Below are positions 1-5,075 of a DNA stretch of 35,795 bases, piece after piece. The notes below the pieces were generated by a model. That model made no database searches. It had not been told where the DNA came from and worked only from the letters and a program-made list of their open reading frames with translations. The translations under genes were made by a program, and so were the position numbers. Origin of the DNA: Syntrophobacteraceae bacterium (lineage in GTDB: Bacteria > Desulfobacterota > Syntrophobacteria > Syntrophobacterales > Syntrophobacteraceae); assembly GCA_003165235.1 (NCBI GenBank), contig PLSV01000382.1:6417-42211 (forward strand), read 5' to 3'. Numbering within the stretch: the first letter of the stretch is position 1; each line of letters starts with the position of its first letter.

Positions 1-279
1 GTCGACTACGTGCGCAAGGTCAAATCACATGCAATCCTTCGAGGACTGCGAGCGATCAGTGATTTCGAGTATGAATTTCAGATGGCCCTGATGAATCGAA
101 AAATGAACGACAAGATCGAAACACTCTATTTTATGACTGGCATGCCCTGGATATATATCAGCTCCGGAATCGTCAAGGAAGTTGTGGCCTCAGGCGGGCG
201 CGTAACGGGTCTGGTTCCGGAACCTGTCGAAAGGAGTCTTGTCGCGCGTCTCTGCGCCCCGGAGGGGAATGCGTCATGA
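1..279 (+). CDS. coaD: Pantetheine-phosphate adenylyltransferase, C-terminal part (5' end outside window)
   Basis: CoaD transfers AMP from ATP to 4'-phosphopantetheine to give dephospho-CoA, the penultimate step of cytoplasmic CoA synthesis. The frame is open from base 1, so only the last 92 residues are visible. They contain the family's second half: DYVRKVKSHAILRGLRA, then DFEYEFQMALMNRKM, then ISSGIVKEV followed by GLVPEPVERSL. The SSxxVKE segment is part of the ATP-binding site in this family. The nucleotide-binding TxGH motif lies upstream of the window. The stop codon overlaps the start of a tiny ORF in an ATGA arrangement. The family assignment is secure and only the N-terminus is missing. 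Confidence 0.93.
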   Translation, partial: VDYVRKVKSHAILRGLRAISDFEYEFQMALMNRKMNDKIETLYFMTGMPWIYISSGIVKEVVASGGRVTGLVPEPVERSLVARLCAPEGNAS

Positions 280-332
280 GTTATGGATTGTGGGCTTTCC
301 AAGAGCTTCTAAGGCATCTGAGTCTTTTTTGA
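276..332 (+). CDS. Putative micro-ORF, copy 1 of the YGLWA peptide family
   Basis: An 18-codon ORF, MSYGLWAFQELLRHLSLF. Its ATG overlaps the coaD stop (ATGA), and a GGAGG lies at 261-265, about ten bases upstream, so translational coupling is plausible. The peptide matches the start of a second short ORF at 1148. Over 13 codons ten residues are identical. In the identical residues every base change is synonymous: Leu TTG/CTT, Ala GCT/GCC, Gln CAA/CAG, Arg AGG/CGA. This suggests selection on the peptide, although a 13-codon comparison is short. The function is unknown; it could be a small membrane-associated peptide, a leader peptide or the remnant of a longer gene. I do not recognise the family. 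Confidence 0.45.
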   Translation: MSYGLWAFQELLRHLSLF

Positions 333-420
333 CCGGGTGCTTGACCTACGAAGGCGATAAACTCCGGGAATCTATTTCGCCGGCCCGTTTTGCTCAAAAG
401 AACCTGAAAGAGAGTCAAGA

Positions 421-927
421 ATGAACGCATACTTTGGATATGGCCTATACCTCTGCATCGGCGCCGTTGGCGGACTGATCGGCGCTAAACTAAAAGTCCC
501 GGGCGGCATACTTATCGGCGCCATGCTCAGTGTCATTATTTGCAAACTGTTTATGCAGTCTCAGTGGGAGATGCCGGACGGCCTAAGCTTTGTCACCCAG
601 GTGCTCGTGGGGGTCATGGTGGCCTCAACATTTCATCCGGCAATGCTTAATACACTCAAGCTTATTGCCCTGCCTGTCGTTTTGTCGTCGTTGATGCTAA
701 TATGCGCCGGCGGTTTAATTGCGGTCCTGATTGCCCGCCTGAGTCTGCTCGACTCTGCAACGGCCTATATCGCCACAAGCCCTGGCGCCATGACTGCCTT
801 GATCCCGTTGTCGATTGAAGGCGGCGGCAACTCCTTGATCGTGTCCTGCTTTCATTTTTTCCGCCTTTTGTTCATCCTGGTCACAGCGCCGTGGATTCTC
901 AAAGCGATATCCTCCTTTACGCACTAA
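421..927 (+). CDS. AbrB-family (putative ammonia monooxygenase-like) membrane protein, single-unit form
   Basis: A 168-residue integral membrane protein with about five hydrophobic segments. The sequence has the hallmarks of the PF05145 AbrB membrane family: a Gly-rich first helix (GAVGGLIGAKLKVPGGILIGAM), a central VTQVLVGVMVASTF helix and the conserved ATSPGAMTALIP loop. Full-length members carry two such units in roughly 350 residues, so this is a one-unit version. The family's biochemical role is not established; names such as 'ammonia monooxygenase' are historical. The ATG at 421 follows a GAAAGAGAG stretch that can serve as ribosome binding site. It lies 88 bases after the micro-ORF and may share the coaD transcript. 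Confidence 0.8.
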   Translation: MNAYFGYGLYLCIGAVGGLIGAKLKVPGGILIGAMLSVIICKLFMQSQWEMPDGLSFVTQVLVGVMVASTFHPAMLNTLKLIALPVVLSSLMLICAGGLIAVLIARLSLLDSATAYIATSPGAMTALIPLSIEGGGNSLIVSCFHFFRLLFILVTAPWILKAISSFTH

Positions 928-1147
928 TACCCTGAGAGGATCCATCAGTTGCAATGAAGGGACGGCGGTAATCCTGGAGAGGTTATCATACTGATATCAC
1001 AACTATAAAATAGCTGGATGGGTATACTTGATACTCCATTAGTCCCCCTGTGAATCCCCCTTTACAAGTGTTCGCAACGCGGGATAGATTCAGACTTATC
1101 TCTATATCCCGAACCTGCGGAGAATGAATGACCAAATCTAATATCGC

Positions 1148-1219
1148 ATGATTTATGGACTTTGGGCCATCCAGGAGCTTTTTCGAATGGATTCCGGCCC
1201 CGGCATTGGAGAGCAATGA
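1148..1219 (+). CDS. Putative micro-ORF, copy 2 of the YGLWA peptide family
   Basis: A 23-codon ORF whose first 13 residues, MIYGLWAIQELFR, align with the micro-ORF at 276; the tails differ completely. Its stop overlaps the ATG of the PilZ gene (ATGA at 1216-1219), which suggests coupled translation. Upstream, a seven-codon ORF from the ATG at 1128 also ends on this ATG in an ATGA overlap. The nearest Shine-Dalgarno-like sequence (GGAG near 1119) is too far for efficient direct initiation, so it may depend on re-initiation. It could be a leader peptide controlling the PilZ gene. Function unknown. Confidence 0.42.
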   Translation: MIYGLWAIQELFRMDSGPGIGEQ

Positions 1220-1680
1220 ACCCTGTAAAAGTGTACGCTGTTGGCAAAGAGAAGGCTGAAGTCATATGCCCCTCATGCAGCAGGACCGAGGTTGTCCTTT
1301 TTGCCGACACTGATATGTCCCGGAATTGCGAGATCGAATGTACCTGCAGAAACACAATTCAGGTAATTTTTGAGAAGAGGAGATCCTTTCGAAGACGTGT
1401 TTTATTAACCGGAACCTGCTACTCAAAAAGTAATCCCCCGGAAGACACAACAGTTAAAATTTTGAATTTGTCCAGAACTGGAATACTATTTCTCAAGGAT
1501 ACCGGGGAGAAGCTGGAGCTAAACGAGACGATTCGGCTGCGCTTTAGACCTAAATTGTCCAACAACGTGATTAGATGTTCCGCCTCGGTTAAAAATATCG
1601 ATGGAGACAACATTGGGGCAAAATTCCTAAACCTGGATTTGAATGCACAAAAACTTATCGGCTCATGCGCCGGGGTTTGA
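1216..1680 (+). CDS. PilZ domain protein with N-terminal cysteine cluster
   Basis: A 154-residue predicted cyclic-di-GMP receptor. Residues 55-60 (RRSFRR) give the RxxxR half of the PilZ ligand motif and residues 84-89 (NLSRTG) give the [D/N]xSxxG half, so c-di-GMP binding looks intact. The first 50 residues hold CPSC (18-21) and CTC (42-44), which could form a zinc-ribbon-like knuckle. The ATG at 1216 is preferred over the TTG at 1162: it follows GGAGAG closely, overlaps the micro-ORF stop, and begins where the domain-like sequence starts. Such stand-alone PilZ proteins usually act on motility or exopolysaccharide output. The target here is not visible. Confidence 0.82.
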   Translation: MNPVKVYAVGKEKAEVICPSCSRTEVVLFADTDMSRNCEIECTCRNTIQVIFEKRRSFRRRVLLTGTCYSKSNPPEDTTVKILNLSRTGILFLKDTGEKLELNETIRLRFRPKLSNNVIRCSASVKNIDGDNIGAKFLNLDLNAQKLIGSCAGV

Positions 1681-1724
1681 GATCGTCTTCCCTCAGGATT
1701 TGATAACCCAAGACGAAATCGATT

Positions 1725-1746
1725 CCTTTGGCGCAGCAGCCAAAGG
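1725..1746. terminator. Hairpin between convergent genes, possible bidirectional terminator
   Basis: A perfect 8-bp stem (CCTTTGGC / GCCAAAGG) with a six-base loop lies between the convergent PilZ gene and the minus-strand hypothetical gene. It has no T-run on either side, so it is at best a weak or factor-dependent terminator. Confidence 0.4.
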
Positions 1747-1828
1747 CGAAATCTACTCCCGCTGTAAATCTCATCTTGCGCTATAAGGACTGATTTTCGC
1801 CGGGCAGGTGAGAGTGAAGGCGCTGTAG

Positions 1829-2089
1829 TCAGGTTTTTCGGACGCCGCAATCAGGCCGATCTTTCTTGTACTCCTCGGAGATAGCCTCAAAAGAGACCTT
1901 GTCCTCAGAATTTATAAATTTCCCCATGACTTCCATTATTTCTTCTCTTATGGCTTCGAATTTTTCCTGGAGTTTTGGGTCAAGATGCTTCCATTCACTG
2001 AAATGGCTTGTTTCTTCGTCGTTCTGGCCCAAACAGACGAATTTTCCTTGAAGAATCTCAAGCTCATAACCTCTTATTTTCAGCAACAT
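1829..2089 (-). CDS. Hypothetical 86-residue protein
   Basis: I do not recognise this protein. It is accepted as real because a strong Shine-Dalgarno sequence (GAGGAGGTGG) sits a few bases before the ATG. The composition is also protein-like: a short beta-like start (MLLKIRGYELEI), a charged middle, then a long Glu/Lys-rich amphipathic helix (about residues 38-60) and an acidic tail. There are no cysteine pairs, signal peptide or membrane segments, so it should be cytosolic. It lies alone on the minus strand, convergent with the PilZ gene and 265 bases downstream of the darP stop. It may be a small adaptor or a lineage-specific protein. Confidence 0.6.
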   Translation of the reverse strand: MLLKIRGYELEILQGKFVCLGQNDEETSHFSEWKHLDPKLQEKFEAIREEIMEVMGKFINSEDKVSFEAISEEYKKDRPDCGVRKT

Positions 2090-2235
2090 TTCGCCACCTC
2101 CTCAAAGAAAGAAACAACTGAGCCTATCCTTCTTTGGAAAGAAAGGTCAATCCGGCGTTCAATGATTCACAATGAATTTTTCACGACCTGGTAAAAGGCG
2201 ACCTGAATCTACAGCGGGTTGAGTTAACTATATTG

Positions 2236-2260
2236 TTTCCTTTGCCGTGGCAAACGGAAA
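2236..2260. repeat. Intergenic inverted repeat
   Basis: TTTCCTTTGCC is followed after GT by GGCAAACGGAAA, an almost perfect dyad with one bulged C. It lies in the 265-base gap downstream of darP. With a CGTG tetraloop it could fold in RNA and end or stabilise the darP transcript, but no T-run follows. The rest of the gap (2090-2354) shows only a small AGGGC/GCCCT hairpin near 2272. Confidence 0.4.
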
Positions 2261-2354
2261 ACCGGTCGCCATAGGGCTGAACGCCCTTACCAAGCCCTGA
2301 TCGGGAGATGTGATATGCTCGGAACTGCCCTGTGGAGCGTTGCCTGACTGTGCT

Positions 2355-2885
2355 CTACTGCGAATCATGCAGTTCGGGCTTTGATCCGCCGTTCGATAGC
2401 TGTTGCTTTGACAGTGCCTTTAAAAACCGAAACAGGGCCCGTGTTGCTTTTGGAGGTTTGTTCCCCTCCCGCTCTTTCCGGGCGCTGAGCACCAAATGAC
2501 GCAGTGTCTGACGGTCAGCCCCCCGGCTCACCATTTCTTCCAGGAGCCCATCGCTTCCCTCTATCAGTTCATCCCGCCATCGTTCAAGTTCCGCAAACTG
2601 TTCGGCGTCCTGGAGCTGTCCCTTGCCGATGATATCCAAGGCCTTCTGAATGGGTTCGGGATCGGCCTCGCGCATAAGGGCTCCAATATACTGCAGTTGC
2701 CGCCGCCGAGCCCCACGCTTATTGATCGTCTTGGCAAAAAGCAAGGCATCCCGAAGCTCCAACGGCATGTCGATCTTCTTTATTTGGTCCGAGGAGAGTT
2801 CCACCAGCTTCTCGCCGAGAGCCTGCAGGGCGAGCATCTCTTTTTTCTTCCGGGATTTGCTTTCCGGTTCCATTCCCGTAACCAT
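2355..2885 (-). CDS. darP: Ribosome biogenesis factor DarP (YjgA/DUF615 family)
   Basis: A 176-residue member of the YjgA/DUF615 family, whose E. coli member DarP assists late assembly of the 50S subunit. Diagnostic blocks are PESKSRKKKEMLALQALGEKLV at the N-terminus, then LPLELRD-like and AKTINKRGARRRQLQYIGALMR, and a C-terminal arginine-rich helix (RQTLRHLVLSARKER). The length is typical. The reading frame extends upstream to 2960, but the ATG at 2885 is chosen because AGGAGAT lies just upstream and the conserved sequence begins there. It follows the S4-domain gene by 87 bases on the same strand, so the two RNA-directed proteins may form one operon. Confidence 0.92.
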   Translation of the reverse strand: MVTGMEPESKSRKKKEMLALQALGEKLVELSSDQIKKIDMPLELRDALLFAKTINKRGARRRQLQYIGALMREADPEPIQKALDIIGKGQLQDAEQFAELERWRDELIEGSDGLLEEMVSRGADRQTLRHLVLSARKEREGNKPPKATRALFRFLKALSKQQLSNGGSKPELHDSQ

Positions 2886-2972
2886 ATATCTCCTGCAACC
2901 CCCAGAGCCGGCCAGGACTTCATCGCGTCCTGCCTGGAAGCCGGAGGGACGCCTTCTCATTTCCGCCAGGTC

Positions 2973-3191
2973 CTACTCGACCTCGATCATGCTCCCTTTG
3001 AACTCCACTTTTTGTCCCCGCCTGATCTTGCGGCCTTTGCGGAGTTCAACGAGTCGGTCCACACGCACTTTCCCTTCGCTGATGGCGATCTTGGCCATCC
3101 CGCCACTCGGGCACACCCCTGTCGCCTTTAGGAGCTTCACCAGTTCAATGTACCCGGTTTCGAGCATCTCGAGCGAAAATTTTATGACCAT
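2973..3191 (-). CDS. S4-domain RNA-binding protein (YbcJ-like)
   Basis: A 72-residue stand-alone S4 domain. It has the YbcJ-family pattern: an ETGYIELVKLLKATG helix, SGGMAKIAISEGKVRVD and then an ELRKGRKIRRGQKVEF segment. S4 domains bind structured RNA, usually rRNA or tRNA. The precise target of YbcJ-like proteins is not settled, so a ribosome-associated role is inferred from the family and from darP directly downstream. The ATG follows GGGAGGCC, a good ribosome binding site. It is transcribed divergently from the thioesterase gene. Confidence 0.9.
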   Translation of the reverse strand: MVIKFSLEMLETGYIELVKLLKATGVCPSGGMAKIAISEGKVRVDRLVELRKGRKIRRGQKVEFKGSMIEVE

Positions 3192-3495
3192 CGAGGCCTC
3201 CCTACAATTTGCGCATGGTAAACATTAGTTTGGGCTTTGGTGAGAGTCATTGATTGCTCCAAAACTTCAACGGGGCAAATGGCGGATGAGGGAAGATACC
3301 GCACTGGATCTCCAGAAGCAAGGACAGAGCAGGCAGGGATGGAGTGAATGCCTCCATGCAATTCTCCGTGGGAGACTTGCCCGATAAGTTTCCGGATTGT
3401 CGAGTAATGTATTGCGCCGAGTCTATGTTACGAGGTATTAGAGAGTTCGTATTCACTGAAGGCCCTGTTGGCTTGCTCGATACTCCTTACTCTCA
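3192..3495. other. Divergent intergenic region between S4 and thioesterase genes
   Basis: A 304-base gap between divergent genes that must hold promoters for both. I see no convincing -35/-10 pair, riboswitch or terminator. A 69-codon minus-strand frame at 3247-3456 has no ribosome binding site and no recognisable protein character. Confidence 0.4.
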
Positions 3496-3951
3496 ATGAA
3501 GACGCAAATGGAAAAGAAACTGCTTGAAGGGTTTCCGGTCATAGTGGAGTTCCCCGTGGCATGGGGGGAGATGGATGCGCTCGGGCACGTGAACAACATT
3601 GTCTACTTCCGGTATTTTGAAACCGCCCGCATAGCCTATTTCGAGCGGGTGAAATTGTTGGAATTGATGGAAAAGACCGGAATCGGCCCCATCCTCGCCT
3701 CGACTCATTGCAGGTTTCGCGCCCCCCTGGCCTATCCAGACGTGGTCTCGATCGGAGCATCCGTATCAGACATCGGCCCGGACCGTTTGACGATGAAGTA
3801 CGTTGTGGCCAGTCACCGGCTCTCAAAGATTGCCGCCGAAGGCGAAGGCGTGCTGGTTACTTACGATTACCGAAATAATCGGAAGGTCCCCGTGCCTGCC
3901 GAGGTGAAACGAAGCATCCTCGATCTCGAGGCCCAGGCAAGTAAGGGCTGA
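3496..3951 (+). CDS. Acyl-CoA thioesterase, 4HBT hotdog family
   Basis: A 151-residue hotdog-fold thioesterase of the 4-hydroxybenzoyl-CoA thioesterase/YbgC type. The signature WGEMDALGHVNN includes the catalytic Asp27, followed by NIVYFRYFETARIAYFE, the long central helix. A later segment (HCRFRAPLAYPDVV) fits the second strand set. It would hydrolyse an acyl-CoA thioester in the cytosol, but the substrate cannot be read from sequence. The start at 3496 has no strong Shine-Dalgarno sequence, and the Met at 3508 is an alternative. It is the first of three plus-strand genes, before an amidohydrolase remnant and a cysteine hydrolase. Confidence 0.88.
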   Translation: MKTQMEKKLLEGFPVIVEFPVAWGEMDALGHVNNIVYFRYFETARIAYFERVKLLELMEKTGIGPILASTHCRFRAPLAYPDVVSIGASVSDIGPDRLTMKYVVASHRLSKIAAEGEGVLVTYDYRNNRKVPVPAEVKRSILDLEAQASKG

Positions 3952-4012
3952 TTGAAGCCTGCACCGGCCACACCGGGCCCGGCGTCGCACACGAGGAGAA
4001 AACGATTGGGTC

Positions 4013-4317
4013 GTGAGACTGCCAAACCGGCGCCACGCCCCCCGCATAGATTTCTACGTCCACTTGAGCCTGTCGCTCTACCAATTCGGACATGCCTGGG
4101 TGACCGACTGGATGAAGCTGTCCCAGCCGCAGGGGTTTGGACAATATTGCGAGACCTGCTCCGACCCGGGCCGATTGGAAGATTTGCTGACTCGGGAGGG
4201 TGTGGACTTTGCCTGTGTGGTCGCCGAATTAAACGAGATGACAACCGGGATTGGGCCAACGGGCAGGTAAGGAATTTTCGCTGGGAACGGCACAGGACCT
4301 GGGTATTACTGTATTGA
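4013..4317 (+). pseudogene. Truncated and frameshifted amidohydrolase remnant
   Basis: The first frame reads RIDFYVHLSL, then WVTDWMKLSQPQGF, then LLTREGVDFACVVAELNEMTTGI, which resembles the N-terminal third of metal-dependent amidohydrolases of the ACMSD-like TIM-barrel group. It meets a stop at 4270. A one-base shift near 4250 continues as ANGQVRNFRWERHR until 4317, which fits the following part of the family. The rest of the barrel (about 200 residues) is absent and the next gene starts at 4342. The metal-binding HxH motif reads YVH, so the first His is lost. It is therefore probably inactive. The family call is by motif memory and needs a profile search. Confidence 0.55.
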
Positions 4318-4341
4318 TCATTTTGGAACTAAGGAGATACG

Positions 4342-4941
4342 ATGGATAGGCGCCAAAGGCCGGCGCTCCTGATAATAGACATGGTCAAGGATAATTTCGA
4401 CGAAGGCAAACACCTTCCCATTACCCCCTTCGCTCGAAAGATTATCGATCCTATAAACAACCTGATCGGTGTCTTCAGGAACGAAAAGTGGCCCATTGTT
4501 TTTTCGACGGACGCATTTCGAAAAGAGGATTTAATTTTTACGGGTCGAATGAAGCCCCATTCCCTGGCTGGAACCGAAGGGGCCGAAGTTATCGAAGACT
4601 TTGACAGGAGGCCGGAAGACCTGTGGCTGCCAAAACCGAGGTTCTCTGCATTTTTTGGCACGGACTTGGCTCCGAGGCTGAAAAAAGATAAGGTTACACT
4701 CTGCGCGGTGGCGGGCATTGCGACCAACGTCTGTGTCCTTACCACAGTCATGGACGCCATCTGCTTTAATTTCCAGGCCGTCTTGCTCGAAGACTGTTCA
4801 GCCAGTTGGTCGGAAGAAATCCATGGCCAGACCGTAAACGTCTACCGCCGTAGTCCCCTCTATCCTTTATTGAGGGTTTGCAGTTCCATCGAACTGGCGG
4901 CGGACCTGGGTGTGAGCGCCCCTGAACAACGCCGTGCATGA
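4342..4941 (+). CDS. Isochorismatase-family cysteine hydrolase
   Basis: A 199-residue member of the isochorismatase-like cysteine hydrolase superfamily. All three catalytic positions are visible: Asp13 in ALLIIDMVKDNF, Lys98 in LWLPKPRFSAFFGTDL, and Cys131 in GIATNVCVLTT, preceded by the expected cis-peptide region. Family members hydrolyse amides or related bonds, for example nicotinamidase, N-carbamoylsarcosine amidase and isochorismatase. The substrate cannot be assigned here. An AAGGAG sequence lies a few bases before the ATG. Its stop overlaps the start of a 27-codon ORF. The broken amidohydrolase upstream suggests a once larger catabolic cassette. Confidence 0.9.
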   Translation: MDRRQRPALLIIDMVKDNFDEGKHLPITPFARKIIDPINNLIGVFRNEKWPIVFSTDAFRKEDLIFTGRMKPHSLAGTEGAEVIEDFDRRPEDLWLPKPRFSAFFGTDLAPRLKKDKVTLCAVAGIATNVCVLTTVMDAICFNFQAVLLEDCSASWSEEIHGQTVNVYRRSPLYPLLRVCSSIELAADLGVSAPEQRRA

Positions 4942-5021
4942 AGACCTCATGGGCCGTGCCGGCGCCGATTCATGCCAGGTTGCAGTCAAAAAAGAATGCA
5001 GCCAGGCGAAAGACCGGTTGA
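4938..5021 (+). CDS. Putative small ORF with KTSWAVPAP motif
   Basis: A 27-codon ORF beginning MKTSWAVPAPIHARLQ and ending in a basic tail (KKNAARRKTG). Its ATG overlaps the hydrolase stop (ATGA). The stretch 4941-4967 recurs at 9272-9298 after the cyclase gene. There the encoded residues are KTSWAMPAP, and three of the four base differences are synonymous third positions. The second copy has no ATG, so the repeat may instead be a non-coding element. No recognised family. Confidence 0.35.
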   Translation: MKTSWAVPAPIHARLQSKKNAARRKTG

Positions 5022-5075
5022 ACAAGAAGGCTGGATTCCCAACCCGTCTCGCCCTAAAGGCGCTGGACCTGCCCT

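Noticed and set aside
239-424. A 61-codon plus-strand ORF after coaD.
   Set aside because: It starts inside coaD in another frame, has no recognisable protein character, and the micro-ORF at 276 explains the sequence better.
1419-1850. A 143-codon minus-strand ORF opposite the PilZ gene.
   Set aside because: It is a shadow of the PilZ gene, whose conserved motifs fix the coding strand.
2496-3131. A 211-codon plus-strand ORF opposite darP and the S4 gene.
   Set aside because: DarP and S4 signatures on the minus strand are unambiguous; this frame shows none.
3247-3456. A 69-codon minus-strand ORF in the divergent gap.
   Set aside because: No ribosome binding site and no protein-like pattern.
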